Translations under genes and position numbers: made by a program
Shown: one piece after another, positions 1 through 8,875 of the stretch
Layout of the letters: each line of letters starts with the position of its first letter
Position numbering within the stretch: position 1 is the first letter of the stretch
Origin: Mycobacterium avium subsp. avium
Lineage (GTDB): Bacteria > Actinomycetota > Actinomycetes > Mycobacteriales > Mycobacteriaceae
Reading direction: 5' to 3'
Assembly (NCBI RefSeq): GCF_009741445.1
Contig: NZ_CP046507.1
Span: 868,001 to 932,000 of the forward strand
DNA: 64,000 nucleotides
The notes under the pieces: generated by a model
What the model was told of the DNA's origin: nothing
The model's database searches: none
Seen by the model: only the letters and a program-made list of their open reading frames with translations

Positions 1-115
1 CGCCGCAGATCCGGCCGTGTTCGAAGAGCCGGGCCACCCCGTCCAGGTCGCCGCCGTCGAGCAGCTGCGCGTAGGTGTAGATGAGGTTGGTGATCTCGGT
101 GGCGCTGTCAGTCAT
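1..115 (-). CDS. SnoaL/NTF2-like protein, N-terminal part only
   Basis: Reading the minus strand from the ATG at 115 gives about 38 residues beginning MTDSATEITNLIYTYAQLLD and continuing past the window edge. The helix followed by 'LLDGGDLDGVARLF' is the typical opening of the SnoaL/NTF2-like fold, small alpha+beta-barrel proteins that act as isomerases, dehydratases or ring cyclases in steroid and polyketide metabolism. The catalytic residues lie outside the window, so no substrate can be proposed. The gene is divergent from the dehydrogenase at 200, with 84 bp between them. SnoaL proteins often sit beside short-chain dehydrogenases in mycobacterial catabolic clusters, which agrees with the two SDR genes here. 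An aromatic-ring dioxygenase small subunit has the same fold and cannot be excluded. Confidence 0.7.
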   Translation of the reverse strand, partial: MTDSATEITNLIYTYAQLLDGGDLDGVARLFEHGRICG

Positions 116-199
116 GTCGAACCGCCTCGGGAGTCGTCGGCTCTTATGTTGGCAGAACCGGCCCAACTTACATAGAACCGACCATTACTCTGGTTCGCC

Positions 200-1090
200 G
201 TGACCATACCGTGGACCCCGGACCGGCTGGGCGACCTCACCGGCAAACGCGTGATCGTGACAGGAGCCACCAACGGCGTCGGGCTGGGCACCGCCCGTGC
301 CCTGGCCAAGGCCGGCGCCGAGGTGATCCTGGCCGTGCGCAACACCGAACTCGGGAAGCAACGCGCGGCCCAGATGGGCGGGTCGACCGCCGTGGAAAAG
401 CTCGACCTGGCCGACCTGTCGTCGGTGCGCGCCTTCGCCGACCGGATCGAGGCGCCGGTGGACATCCTGATCAACAACGCCGGCGCCCTGACCGACCGGC
501 GCACCGAGACGGTCGACGGCTTCGAGATGACGCTGGGCACCAACCTGCTCGGGCCGTTCGCGCTGACCAACCTGCTGCTGCCCAAGGTGCGCAGCCAGAT
601 CATCAACGTCGGCTCCGACGCGCACCGCTCGGCGACGCTGCACCTCGACGACCTGCATCTGCGCCGGCACAAGTGGACCCGGCTGGGCGCCTACGCGCAG
701 TCCAAGCTCGCGGTCATGCTGTGGGGGCTCGAGCTGGACCGCCGGCTGCGCGCGGCGGGGTCGCCGATCGTGACTCAGCTGACCCACCCGGGTTGGGTGG
801 CGTCGAACCTGTCCAACCTGGGCGACGCGCCGCTGAAGGCGGCGGCGCACAAGGCGGTCAAAGTGGTGGCCGACCGGCTGGCCAACGACATCGACGAGGG
901 CGCGGCGCCCACCCTGTACTGCATCAGCGAGCCGATCCCGCCCGGCAGCTACGTCGGGGTCAGCGGCAGGTTCGGGCTGCGCGGCGGCCCGGTGCTGATC
1001 GGGCGCACCCCGCTGGCCTGCGATTACGACACGGCCGCGCGGCTGGTGGCCTTCGCCGAGCGCGAGACCGGCACGGAACTGAGGGTCTAG
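200..1090 (+). CDS. Short-chain dehydrogenase/reductase (SDR), retinol-dehydrogenase-like
   Basis: A 296-residue SDR expected to oxidise or reduce an alcohol/ketone with NAD(P)H in the cytosol. The cofactor-binding glycine motif TGATNGVGLG is at residues 21-30, NNAG at 92-95, and the catalytic YAQSK has Tyr165 and Lys169. An Arg in 'AVRN' after the second beta strand suggests NADP preference. The overall pattern resembles the WW-domain oxidoreductase/retinol dehydrogenase-like SDRs that are abundant in mycobacteria; the substrate is unknown. The start is a GTG at 200 with no strong Shine-Dalgarno sequence, and 'MTIPWTPDRLGDLTGK' fits the family N terminus. The next SDR follows 11 bp downstream behind GGGAGG, so the two are probably co-transcribed. 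Confidence 0.88.
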   Translation: MTIPWTPDRLGDLTGKRVIVTGATNGVGLGTARALAKAGAEVILAVRNTELGKQRAAQMGGSTAVEKLDLADLSSVRAFADRIEAPVDILINNAGALTDRRTETVDGFEMTLGTNLLGPFALTNLLLPKVRSQIINVGSDAHRSATLHLDDLHLRRHKWTRLGAYAQSKLAVMLWGLELDRRLRAAGSPIVTQLTHPGWVASNLSNLGDAPLKAAAHKAVKVVADRLANDIDEGAAPTLYCISEPIPPGSYVGVSGRFGLRGGPVLIGRTPLACDYDTAARLVAFAERETGTELRV

Positions 1091-1101
1091 GGAGGTCGGC
1101 C

Positions 1102-1923
1102 ATGGGCGAATTCGACAACACGGTCGCCGTCGTCACCGGCGCCGCGCGCGGGCAGGGCCGCAGCCACGCCGTCGCGCTGGCGCAGCAGGGCGCCGACGTC
1201 ATCGTCGTCGATATCTGCGCCGACCTGCCGGCCATTCCCTACGCCCTGGGCACCGACGCCGAGCTCGCCGAAACCGTGCGGCTGGTCGAATCCGGGGGCC
1301 GCGCAGCGGTTCCGGTGATCGCCGACGTCCGCGACCTGCAGGCGTTGCGGGCCGGGGTGCAGGCGGGCATCGACCGGCTCGGCGACATCGACGTCGTCGT
1401 CGCCAACGCCGGGGTGGTGGCCATCGGCGTCACCGAGGCCGAGTCCGAACCGGTGTTCAACACGATCGTGGACACCAACCTCAAGGGCGTGTGGCACACC
1501 ATGCTGGCGACGGTGCCCTCGATCGTGCGCAAGGGCCGCGGCGGCCCGGTGGTGCTGGTCAGTTCGTCGCAGGGTCTGACCGGGCGCGGCGGCGACGGCA
1601 GCGCGGCGATGTTCGCCTACGCCGCGTCCAAACACGGTGTGGTCGGCCTGATGCGCTCGGCGGCGAATGCCTATGCGCCGCACAAGATTCGGGTGAACTC
1701 GGTACACCCGGGCGGGGTCGCGACGCCGATGATCCTCAACGATTTCGTGGTGAACCGGATGCTGGAGAATCCGAACCCGGCGCTGTCGCAGACCCTGCTG
1801 CCCGAGGTGCCGCTGGTCGAGTCGCGCGACGTCACCGAGGCGGTGCTGTGGCTGGCCGGGCCGCGGTCACGCTACGTGACGGGGGTGGCCATCCCGGTGG
1901 ACGCCGGCCACGTCGTCATGTGA
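1102..1923 (+). CDS. Mycofactocin-coupled SDR family oxidoreductase
   Basis: A 273-residue SDR. The first glycine motif is TGAARGQGRSHA (from residue 12), and the catalytic YAASK has Tyr173 and Lys177. After the second strand comes the insertion DICADLPAIPYALGT, followed by a 'DAELAETVRLVE' helix. That insertion and the GQGR version of the glycine motif mark the SDR subfamily that keeps its NAD tightly bound and passes electrons to the peptide cofactor mycofactocin. Mycofactocin biosynthesis genes are not in this window. The ATG at 1102 follows GGGAGGTCGGCC. The 3' end converges with rpmB 13 bp away. The substrate, probably an alcohol or terpenoid, cannot be deduced. Confidence 0.88.
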   Translation: MGEFDNTVAVVTGAARGQGRSHAVALAQQGADVIVVDICADLPAIPYALGTDAELAETVRLVESGGRAAVPVIADVRDLQALRAGVQAGIDRLGDIDVVVANAGVVAIGVTEAESEPVFNTIVDTNLKGVWHTMLATVPSIVRKGRGGPVVLVSSSQGLTGRGGDGSAAMFAYAASKHGVVGLMRSAANAYAPHKIRVNSVHPGGVATPMILNDFVVNRMLENPNPALSQTLLPEVPLVESRDVTEAVLWLAGPRSRYVTGVAIPVDAGHVVM

Positions 1924-1936
1924 GCGACGGGACTGG

Positions 1937-2131
1937 TCAGCCCCGGACGACCTTGCCGGCCTTGATGCACGAGGTGCACACGTTGAGGCGCTGCTTGTTG
2001 CCGCCCGGACGGGCGACCGCGTGCACCGTCTGGACGTTGGGGTTCCACCGGCGGCTGGTGCGGCGGTGGGAGTGCGACACCGACTTGCCGAAGCCGGGGC
2101 CTTTCCCGCAGATGTCGCACACAGCGGCCAT
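1937..2131 (-). CDS. rpmB: 50S ribosomal protein L28
   Basis: A 64-residue bL28 protein, a small basic component of the large ribosomal subunit. It begins MAAVCDICGKGPGFGKSVSH and carries two CxxC pairs (Cys5/Cys8 near the start and Cys52/Cys55 in 'NVCTSC'), so it is the zinc-binding paralogue type. Mycobacteria carry both zinc-binding and zinc-independent copies of some ribosomal proteins. 'HSHRRTSRRWNPNVQ' is the conserved L28 core. It is transcribed away from the DAK2/recG genes, as in M. tuberculosis. A GAGGAGCTTGAACC leader sits directly upstream of the ATG, giving a good ribosome binding site. Confidence 0.96.
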   Translation of the reverse strand: MAAVCDICGKGPGFGKSVSHSHRRTSRRWNPNVQTVHAVARPGGNKQRLNVCTSCIKAGKVVRG

Positions 2132-2571
2132 GGTTCAAGCTCCTCAAATCTCGGGGGTCCGGCTCGGCGGTCTGCCTCCGCGGCCGGGACGGCCCGGGTT
2201 CGCCCGGGCCCAACCGAGGATACCGACTGTCGGGGCAACCACCAAAACGCTGACGTGCGGTCACTGTGCGCTGGAGCCATGCCCGCCGCGGACATGGAGT
2301 CGATCACAATACCGGCTCGCAGCGAGGTTGCCGGCGCGCGCGGTCGTTAGGATGGCGGCGCCGCCGATGGTCGGCGCGGTCGCTGCCTGTACCAGGCGCG
2401 GACGGCGCGCCGGTTGGGCTGAAGTCTTCTTCCCGGCGGTGCCGGCCCGCGCGGAGCTGCGGATGAGGCTGGGAAGCAAATATCGGCAGTTCGAGGGGAG
2501 TGCGCGGGGTGGTTGCGCGCGCCGAAAACACCGCCGGTCCAGCCCGCGCCGAAACCCGGCGTGGCTCTCCG
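2132..2571. other. Divergent intergenic region with a perfect GC hairpin
   Basis: About 440 bp between the rpmB start and the probable start of the transglycosylase, with no convincing gene. At 2191-2210 there is a perfect inverted repeat, GGCCCGGG-TTCG-CCCGGGCC (8-bp arms, TTCG loop on the + strand). It lies roughly 60 bp upstream of the rpmB ATG, so it would be in the rpmB leader or at its promoter, while on the + strand it would form a very stable TTCG-capped stem. No T-tract follows on either strand, so a classical terminator is unlikely. Promoters for both flanking genes must be here, but no unambiguous -35/-10 pair is visible. Confidence 0.5.
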
Positions 2572-3270
2572 GTGGACGTACGACGGTGGGTTTTGAGGCT
2601 GCGCCGAATGGCGACGGCCTACGCGGTGGTGGCGGCCCTGGGCAGTCTCGCCATCGGTAGCGAGTCGGTCAATTGCCCGACGGCGGTGGGCGGGCAGTCC
2701 GACATCGGCCAGGGCGGCCCCGGCCCGAGAGCATCGCGAGCCCCTCGGGCCGCGCCGACATGGTGGTGGCCGCCCGCGGAGCCCCGTCCCGCGGTGCACG
2801 AGGTGGCCGCCGTGCGTGGCGGTATCCAGCTGCGCCAGGTCGCGTTCGACGGTCGCGGAGCGTGGGCGGACGGCCCCGAGGCGATCCGCGGCTACCTCGA
2901 GGAGGCGCTGACGCGGATCGGGGTCACCGACGCGTCGGCCCGTGGCCGCTGGATCGACGGCATGATGACGATCGCCGACCACGAATCCCAGTTTCACTCG
3001 GCGGCGATCAACCTGGCCGACAGCAACGCGTATGGGCCGGCCCAGCTCGACGGCGGCCCGCTGCACGCCACGCGGGGCCCGTGGCAGCTGATGCCGGACA
3101 CGTTCGCGGCCTTCCACCAGCCGGGGACGTCGAATTCGGCGTGGGATCCGGTGGCCGCCGCGTGCGCGTCGATGAACTATCAGATGAGCCGCTACGGCGT
3201 CAGCCCCGACGGCAGCAATCAGCGGCTGCTGGTGGGGCAGGCCAATCCCGGTATCCGGCAGGGTTATTAG
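2572..3270 (+). CDS. Exported lytic transglycosylase (SLT-domain) protein
   Basis: The N terminus is a signal sequence (RRWVLRLRRMATAYAVVAAL, then GSLAIG), followed by a Pro/Ala-rich linker and a C-terminal SLT fold. The putative catalytic glutamate is in 'IADHESQFHSAAIN' (about residue 138 from the GTG at 2572). It is followed by 'YGPAQLDGGP' and 'GPWQLMPDTFAAFHQPG', the lysozyme-like pattern of soluble lytic transglycosylases that cleave peptidoglycan glycan strands. A longer frame runs back to an ATG at 2500, but its extra residues have no signal-like character, so the GTG just before the arginine-rich n-region is preferred; neither start has a strong ribosome binding site. It lies alone between rpmB and the DAK2 gene, where M. 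tuberculosis has no counterpart I recall. Phage-type transglycosylase is an alternative origin. Confidence 0.72.
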   Translation: MDVRRWVLRLRRMATAYAVVAALGSLAIGSESVNCPTAVGGQSDIGQGGPGPRASRAPRAAPTWWWPPAEPRPAVHEVAAVRGGIQLRQVAFDGRGAWADGPEAIRGYLEEALTRIGVTDASARGRWIDGMMTIADHESQFHSAAINLADSNAYGPAQLDGGPLHATRGPWQLMPDTFAAFHQPGTSNSAWDPVAAACASMNYQMSRYGVSPDGSNQRLLVGQANPGIRQGY

Positions 3271-3357
3271 CCGCGCCCGCGGTACCCGATCTTCCTCACC
3301 GGCGGGGAGTAACCGGGCGCAGCGCCCGCGTCGCCGGGCTACGCTGGCGCCCACCGG

Positions 3358-5085
3358 GTGGCGGCGCAGAGGAGGTGGGTAACCCTGGGCAGTTCGTGGA
3401 CCTCGCACGATCGTCCGCTGGACGCGGCGGCCCTGCGGGACTGGGCGCACACCGCCGTCAGTGACCTGATCACCCACATCGACGAGATCAACCGGCTCAA
3501 CGTCTTCCCCGTCGCCGACTCCGACACCGGCGCCAACATGCTGTTCACCATGCGCTCGGCGCTGGCCGAGCTGCAGGCGGCCGGCGGCCCCGGCTGCGTC
3601 GCCCGGGCCGCCGCGGCGCTGTCCACCGGCGCGCTGAACGGCGCCCGCGGCAACTCCGGGGTGATCCTGTCGCAGATCCTGCGCGGCGTCGCCGACGTCA
3701 CCGCGACGGCCGCCGCCCGGGCCGGCGGTCAGCTGGCGCACATCGAGGCGGCCGTGCTGGGTGCGGCGCTGCAGCGCGGCGTGGAGCTGGTCATCGCCTC
3801 GATGGGTGGTGAGGAGATCCCGGGGACCATCGTCTCGGTGCTGCGCGCGGCCGCCACCGCCGTGGCGCAGTGCGCACGGGCCGGCGAGGGAGTCACCGCG
3901 GCGGTCATCGCCGCCGGCGACGCGGCGGTGATCGCCCTGGAGAAGACGCCCGAGCAGCTCGACGTGCTGGCCGACGCCGGCGCCGTGGACGCAGGCGGGC
4001 GGGGGCTGCTGGTGCTGCTGGACGCCCTGCGCACCACCATCACCGGGCAGGCGCCGGCCCGCACCGTCTACCGGCTCGCGCCGCGGACGGCCGCACCGGA
4101 GGCCGCCGCGCCCCGCCCGGCGCCGCAGTTCGAGGTGATGTACCGGCTGGACGACTGCGCGCCCGCGGCGGCCGACGCGCTGCGCGACCGGCTCACCGAG
4201 CTGGGCGATTCGGTCGGCATCGCCTCGGCGCCGTCGTCGGCCCAGCACACCTATTCGGTGCACGTGCATACCGACGATGCCGGCGCCGCCGTGGAAGCCG
4301 GGCTGGCGGCCGGACGGCTCAGCCGCATCGTGATCTCGGCGTTGAGCTCCGGCGGCCCCGGGCTGCCCGCGGGCGGCTGGACGCGGGAACGCGCGGTGCT
4401 GGCCGTCGTCGACGGCGACGGCGCGGCCGGCCTGTTCTCCGGTGAGGGCGCCTGCGTGCTGCAGCGTGACCCGGCCGCGGCCGACCCGGTGACCACGATC
4501 AGCGCGCACCAGCTGATGCGGGCCGTCGTCGACACCGGCGCCGCGCAGGTGATGGTGCTGCCCAACGGTTATGTGGCCGCCGAGGAGCTGGTCGCCGGCT
4601 GCACCGCGGCCATCGGCTGGGGCATCGACGTGGTGCCCATCCCGACCGAGTCGATGGTGCAGGGGCTGGCCGCGCTGGCCGTGCACGACACCGGCCGGCA
4701 GGCCGTCGACGACGGCTACACCATGGCCCGCGCCGCCGGGGCGGCGCGGCACGGCTCGGTGCGCATCGCCACCGAGACCGCGTTGACCTGGGCGGGGAGC
4801 TGCCGGCCCGGCGACGGCCTGGGCATCGCCGGCGGTGAGGTGCTGATCGTGGCCGCCGACGCGGTCGGGGCGGCGATCGGCCTGCTCGATCTGCTGCTGG
4901 CCTCGGGCGGCGACCTGGTGACGGTGTTGCTGGGCGCCGGCCTCGACGCCGACGGCTCGGATGCTCATGCCGGCGCGGTCGTCGACATCCTGGAAGAACA
5001 CATGCACGACCATCACCCGGGCACCGAGCTGGTCACCTACCGCACCGGCCACCACGGCGACGTGCTGCTGATCGGGGTCGAATAG
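3358..5085 (+). CDS. DAK2 (DhaL) domain protein, fatty-acid-kinase-like
   Basis: 575 residues. The N-terminal DhaL domain (about 20-220) carries the ATP/Mg pocket, with 'FPVADSDTGANMLFTM' and 'NGARGNSGVILSQ'. A linker and a larger C-terminal domain follow. This is the FakA/YloV architecture, in which the kinase subunit phosphorylates a fatty acid presented by a DegV-type partner; no DegV gene is in this window. It is intact here, whereas in M. tuberculosis the same locus is annotated as two genes (Rv2975c, Rv2974c). The frame opens at a GTG at 3358. A strong AGAGGAGG lies inside the frame at about 3368 but points to a GTG in another frame, so the exact start is uncertain. The stop at 5085 is 2 bp before recG, indicating one operon. 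Confidence 0.87.
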   Translation: MAAQRRWVTLGSSWTSHDRPLDAAALRDWAHTAVSDLITHIDEINRLNVFPVADSDTGANMLFTMRSALAELQAAGGPGCVARAAAALSTGALNGARGNSGVILSQILRGVADVTATAAARAGGQLAHIEAAVLGAALQRGVELVIASMGGEEIPGTIVSVLRAAATAVAQCARAGEGVTAAVIAAGDAAVIALEKTPEQLDVLADAGAVDAGGRGLLVLLDALRTTITGQAPARTVYRLAPRTAAPEAAAPRPAPQFEVMYRLDDCAPAAADALRDRLTELGDSVGIASAPSSAQHTYSVHVHTDDAGAAVEAGLAAGRLSRIVISALSSGGPGLPAGGWTRERAVLAVVDGDGAAGLFSGEGACVLQRDPAAADPVTTISAHQLMRAVVDTGAAQVMVLPNGYVAAEELVAGCTAAIGWGIDVVPIPTESMVQGLAALAVHDTGRQAVDDGYTMARAAGAARHGSVRIATETALTWAGSCRPGDGLGIAGGEVLIVAADAVGAAIGLLDLLLASGGDLVTVLLGAGLDADGSDAHAGAVVDILEEHMHDHHPGTELVTYRTGHHGDVLLIGVE

Positions 5086-5087
5086 CG

Positions 5088-7304
5088 ATGGCCTCGCTGA
5101 CCGACCGGCTGGACTTCGTGGTGGGAGCCAAGGCCGCCGAACAGCTCGAGGAGTTGTTCGGCATCCGCACCGTCGACGACCTGCTGCGCCACTACCCGCG
5201 CAGCTACACCGAGGGGGCGAGCCGCTGGGGCGCCGACGACGAGCGGCCGCCGGCCGGCGAGCACATCACCATCATCGACACGATCACCGAAACCAAGACG
5301 TGGCCGATGAAGAAAACCCCGAAGAAGGTGTGCCACCGCATCACGCTGGGTGCGGGCCGCAACAAGGTGACCGCCACCTTCTTCAACGCGAACTACCTGA
5401 AAAAGGGCCTCACCGAGGGCACCAAGGTGATGCTCTCCGGCGAGGTGGGCTTCTTCAAGAACGTCATGCAGCTCACGCACCCGGCCTTCCTCATCCTCGA
5501 CTCCCCGGACGGCCGCAACAAGGGCACCCGATCCCTGATGAACATCGCCAACGCCTCCGGCGCCAGCGGCGAAGAGGTGCTGGACGCCTACGAACGCCAC
5601 TTCTTCCCGATCTATCCGGCCAGCACGAAAATGCAGAGCTGGGACATCTTTTCGTGCGTGCGCCTGGTGCTCGACGTGCTCGACCCGGTGCCCGACCCGC
5701 TGCCCGAGCCGCTGCGCGCGAAATTCGACCTGGTGTGCGAGGACCAGGCGCTGCGCGACATCCATCTCGCCGAGAGCGAGGCCCGCCGGCAGCGGGCACG
5801 CGAGCGCCTGACCTTCGACGAGGCCGTGGGTTTGCAGTGGGCGCTGGTGGCCCGCCGGCACGGCGAGCTCTCCGAATCCGGGCCGCCGGCCCCGCCCCGC
5901 CCGGACGGGCTGGCCGCGGAACTGTTGCGGCGCTTGCCCTTCGAGTTGACCGCCGGACAGCGGGAGGTGCTGGACGTGCTGTCCGACGGGCTCGCGTCGA
6001 CCCGGCCGCTGAATCGGCTGCTGCAGGGCGAGGTGGGCTCCGGCAAGACCATCGTCTCGGTGCTGGCGATGCTGCAGATGGTCGACGCCGGCTACCAGTG
6101 CGCGCTGCTGGCGCCGACGGAAGTGCTTGCTGCGCAACATCTTCGGTCGATCCGCGACGTGCTCGGCCCGTTGGCGATGGCCGGCCAGCTGGGTGGGGCT
6201 GACAACGCCACAAGGTTGGCGTTGCTCAGCGGGTCGATGACCGCGGCGCAGAAGAAACAGGTGCGCGACGAGGTGGCCGGCGGCCAGGTGGGGATCGTCG
6301 TCGGTACCCACGCGTTGCTGCAGGACGCGGTGGAGTTCCACAACCTGGGCATGGTGGTGGTCGACGAACAGCACCGCTTCGGTGTCGAGCAGCGAGATCG
6401 GTTGCGCGCCAAGGCCCGTCCCGGGGTGACGCCGCATCTGCTGGTGATGACGGCGACGCCGATACCGCGCACCGTGGCGCTCACCGTGTACGGAGACCTG
6501 GAAACCTCGACGCTGCGCGAACTTCCGCGCGGGCGCCAGCCCATCACCAGCAACGTCATCTTCGTCAAGGACAAGCCCGCCTGGTTGGGTCGGGCGTGGC
6601 GGCGCATCGGCGAAGAGGTGGCCGCCGGGCGTCAGGCCTACGTGGTGGCGGCGCGCATCGACGAGAGCGACGACGACGGGGCGGCGGACCAGAACGCCAA
6701 GGCGCCCGAAACCGCCGAGGGGCTCTACGCCCGGCTGCGCTCCCAGGAGCTGGCGCAGCTGCGGCTCGGACTGATGCACGGCCGGCTCTCGGCCGAGGAG
6801 AAGGACGCCGTGATGGCCGCGTTCCGCGCCGGCGACATCGATGTGCTGGTGTGTACCACCGTGATCGAGGTGGGCGTGGACGTCCCCAACGCCACCGTCA
6901 TGCTGGTGATGGACGCCGACCGGTTCGGCATCAGCCAGCTGCACCAGCTGCGCGGGCGGATCGGGCGCGGCGAGCATCCCAGCCTGTGCCTGTTCGCCAG
7001 CTGGGCCGCGCCGGACTCGCCGGCCGGCCGGCGGCTGACCGCGGTGGCCGAGACGATGGACGGCTTCGCGCTGGCCGACCTCGACCTCAAGGAGCGACGG
7101 GAGGGAGATGTGTTGGGCCGCAACCAGTCCGGCAGGGCGGTCACGCTGCGGCTGCTGAGTCTGGCCGACCACCAGGAGTACATCGAGGCCGCCCGCGACT
7201 TCTGCGTCCAGGCTTACGCCGGTAACCGCTTCGACCCCGGATTGTCGGTGCTGGCCGCACGATTCACCGACACCGACCGCATCGAATACCTGGACAAGTC
7301 ATGA
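5088..7304 (+). CDS. recG: ATP-dependent DNA helicase RecG
   Basis: 738 residues, the usual RecG length. Order: N-terminal wedge/OB domain (to about 250) that grips branched DNA, then two RecA-like SF2 helicase domains. Walker A is 'LLQGEVGSGKTIV', the DEAH-type box appears as 'VVVDEQHRFG', motif III as 'MTATPIPRT', and motif VI as 'QLRGRIGRGEHPS'. The C-terminal TRG region includes 'RREGDVLGRNQSG'. RecG remodels stalled replication forks and Holliday junctions. The ATG at 5088 lies 2 bp after the DAK2 stop, and the 3' end overlaps the HNH gene by ATGA, so the three genes should be translationally coupled. The same order occurs in M. tuberculosis. Confidence 0.97.
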   Translation: MASLTDRLDFVVGAKAAEQLEELFGIRTVDDLLRHYPRSYTEGASRWGADDERPPAGEHITIIDTITETKTWPMKKTPKKVCHRITLGAGRNKVTATFFNANYLKKGLTEGTKVMLSGEVGFFKNVMQLTHPAFLILDSPDGRNKGTRSLMNIANASGASGEEVLDAYERHFFPIYPASTKMQSWDIFSCVRLVLDVLDPVPDPLPEPLRAKFDLVCEDQALRDIHLAESEARRQRARERLTFDEAVGLQWALVARRHGELSESGPPAPPRPDGLAAELLRRLPFELTAGQREVLDVLSDGLASTRPLNRLLQGEVGSGKTIVSVLAMLQMVDAGYQCALLAPTEVLAAQHLRSIRDVLGPLAMAGQLGGADNATRLALLSGSMTAAQKKQVRDEVAGGQVGIVVGTHALLQDAVEFHNLGMVVVDEQHRFGVEQRDRLRAKARPGVTPHLLVMTATPIPRTVALTVYGDLETSTLRELPRGRQPITSNVIFVKDKPAWLGRAWRRIGEEVAAGRQAYVVAARIDESDDDGAADQNAKAPETAEGLYARLRSQELAQLRLGLMHGRLSAEEKDAVMAAFRAGDIDVLVCTTVIEVGVDVPNATVMLVMDADRFGISQLHQLRGRIGRGEHPSLCLFASWAAPDSPAGRRLTAVAETMDGFALADLDLKERREGDVLGRNQSGRAVTLRLLSLADHQEYIEAARDFCVQAYAGNRFDPGLSVLAARFTDTDRIEYLDKS

Positions 7305-8017
7305 ACGTCAACCGCAAGGTGCTGCTGTGGCTGGCCGCGGCCGCCGCGCTGGCCGTGCTGGTCGCCTACCAGGCCGTCGGCTCCTCGACCCGGCATGCCG
7401 CCGAATACGCTGCGCGCGCGGACGTTCCGACCGTGCAGCCGGGCACCGACGTGCTGGCCGGCATCGCGGTGCTGCCGGTGCGCCAGCATCGCTACGACTA
7501 CCTGCGCTCGGCGTTCGGCGACGCCTGGGACGACGACAACGATGCGCCCATGGGGCACAACGGATGTGACACCCGCGACGACATCCTCAACCGCGATCTC
7601 GTCGACAAGACGTATGTGTCGGTCAAGCGGTGTCCGGACGCGGTGGCCACCGGCACGCTGCACGACCCGTACACCAACAAGACCATCGCCTTCCAGCGCG
7701 GCCCCAAGGTCGGCGAGTCCGTCCAGATCGACCACATCGTCCCGCTCGCCTACGCCTGGGACATGGGCGCCTACGCGTGGCCGGGGCCCGAGCGGCTGCG
7801 GTTCGCCAACGATCCGGCCAACCTGCTGGCCGTCGACGGGCAGGCCAACCAGGACAAGGGCGATGCGGCGCCCGCGCAGTGGATGCCGCCGAACGCGGCG
7901 TTCCACTGCCAGTACGCCATGCAGTTCATCGCGGTGCTGCGCGGCTATGCTCTGCCGGTGGACCAGGCGTCCACCGGTGTGCTGCGTCAGGCCGCGGCCA
8001 CCTGCCCCACGGGGTAG
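7301..8017 (+). CDS. Membrane-anchored or exported HNH nuclease-like protein (Rv2972c type)
   Basis: 238 residues. Residues 7-25 form a single hydrophobic segment (LLWLAAAAALAVLVAYQA), a signal sequence or anchor, so the rest should be outside the membrane. The C-terminal half has 'QIDHIVPLAYAWDMGA' followed by 'FANDPANLLAVDGQANQDKG' and 'PAQWMPPN', the HNH pattern of the DUF1524/GmrSD-type nuclease family: DH for catalysis, then an asparagine and 'N..KG'. Cysteines at 'GCDTRDD' and 'KRCPD' may form disulfides. It overlaps the recG stop by 4 bp (ATGA). Extracellular nutrient nuclease or DNA-uptake processing are possible roles; neither is established. Nuclease fold is fairly sure, function is not. 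Confidence 0.82.
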   Translation: MNVNRKVLLWLAAAAALAVLVAYQAVGSSTRHAAEYAARADVPTVQPGTDVLAGIAVLPVRQHRYDYLRSAFGDAWDDDNDAPMGHNGCDTRDDILNRDLVDKTYVSVKRCPDAVATGTLHDPYTNKTIAFQRGPKVGESVQIDHIVPLAYAWDMGAYAWPGPERLRFANDPANLLAVDGQANQDKGDAAPAQWMPPNAAFHCQYAMQFIAVLRGYALPVDQASTGVLRQAAATCPTG

Positions 8018-8020
8018 CGG

Positions 8021-8875
8021 TTAGGAGCCCTCGTAGGTGTCGGGGTCCGGGCGCAGCCGGGTGCCGTCGTTGAGCGCGTTGATGGCGTCCATGTGCTCGG
8101 CGGCCAGCTCGAAGTCGAATACGTCGAAGTCGCTGGCGATGTGCTCGGCGTTGGCCGACCGGAAGATCACCGCGTTGCCCAACTGCAGGTTCCACCGCAG
8201 CAGCACCTGCGACGCGGTCTTGCCGTATTCGGCGGCCACCGAGTTCACCGTCGGGTGGTCGTTCAGCTTGCCCAGCGCCAGTGGCGTATAGGACTGGGTG
8301 ACCACGTTGTGCTCGGCGTTGGTCTTGCGCAGCGCTTCCTGGTTGAGCAGCGGGTGCAGCTCGATCTGGTTGACCGCCGGGGTGACGAACGTGAGGTCGA
8401 TGACCGTCGTCAGGTACTCCTCGGTGAAGTTGGAGACGCCGATCGAGCGGGCGTGGCCGTTGCCGCGGGACTGGATCATGCCGCCGAAGGAGTTCACGTA
8501 GGTGCCCAGCGCGGGGGCCGGCCAGTGAATCAGGTACAGGTCGACGTAGTCCAGCCCGAGCCGCTCCAGGCTGGCCTCGCAGGCGTCCATGGCCCCTTTG
8601 AAGCCCTGGTCGGAGGTGGCCAGCTTGGTGGTGACGAACAGCTCGGCGCGCGGGATCCCCGAGGCGGCGATGGCGCGCCCGACGGCGGCCTCGTTGCCGT
8701 AGGCCGCGGCGGTGTCGATGAGCCGGCAGCCGACCTCCAGCGCCGCCGACACCGCGCGTTCGGTCTCGTCATCCGACAACTCCGCGACACCGAGGCCCAG
8801 CACCGGCATCGTGTTTTCGTCGTTGAGAGCAATCGAGGGTGCGGCGGAGCCCGACTCGCCAGTCAATTCATTCAC
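8021..8875 (-). CDS. Aldo/keto reductase (Rv2971 type)
   Basis: 284 residues, a TIM-barrel NADPH-dependent reductase of small aldehydes and ketones. The catalytic tetrad is visible: Asp in '[11 protein letters not shown]' with its Tyr, Lys in 'VTTKLATSD', and His in 'YLIHWPAPA'. The cofactor-binding C terminus has '[20 protein letters not shown]'. In most members this reads VIPKS, so the Pro-Lys pair is replaced by Phe-Arg here; an Arg at this place still fits NADPH phosphate binding. The start is a GTG at 8875; the frame of an upstream aldo/keto reductase remnant ends overlapping this start, suggesting an ancestral tandem pair. It converges with the HNH gene, 3 bp apart. Confidence 0.92.
   Translation of the reverse strand: MNELTGESGSAAPSIALNDENTMPVLGLGVAELSDDETERAVSAALEVGCRLIDTAAAYGNEAAVGRAIAASGIPRAELFVTTKLATSDQGFKGAMDACEASLERLGLDYVDLYLIHWPAPALGTYVNSFGGMIQSRGNGHARSIGVSNFTEEYLTTVIDLTFVTPAVNQIELHPLLNQEALRKTNAEHNVVTQSYTPLALGKLNDHPTVNSVAAEYGKTASQVLLRWNLQLGNAVIFRSANAEHIASDFDVFDFELAAEHMDAINALNDGTRLRPDPDTYEGS

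Noticed and set aside
2191..2210. Rho-independent terminator
   Set aside because: Perfect GC hairpin but no T-run on either strand, and it lies in a divergent region where no transcript needs to end.
2347..5055. 902-codon minus-strand open frame opposite the DAK2 gene
   Set aside because: Composition is the usual antisense shadow of GC-rich coding (Arg/Gly/His/Gln-rich, no domains), while the + strand has a clear DAK2 protein.
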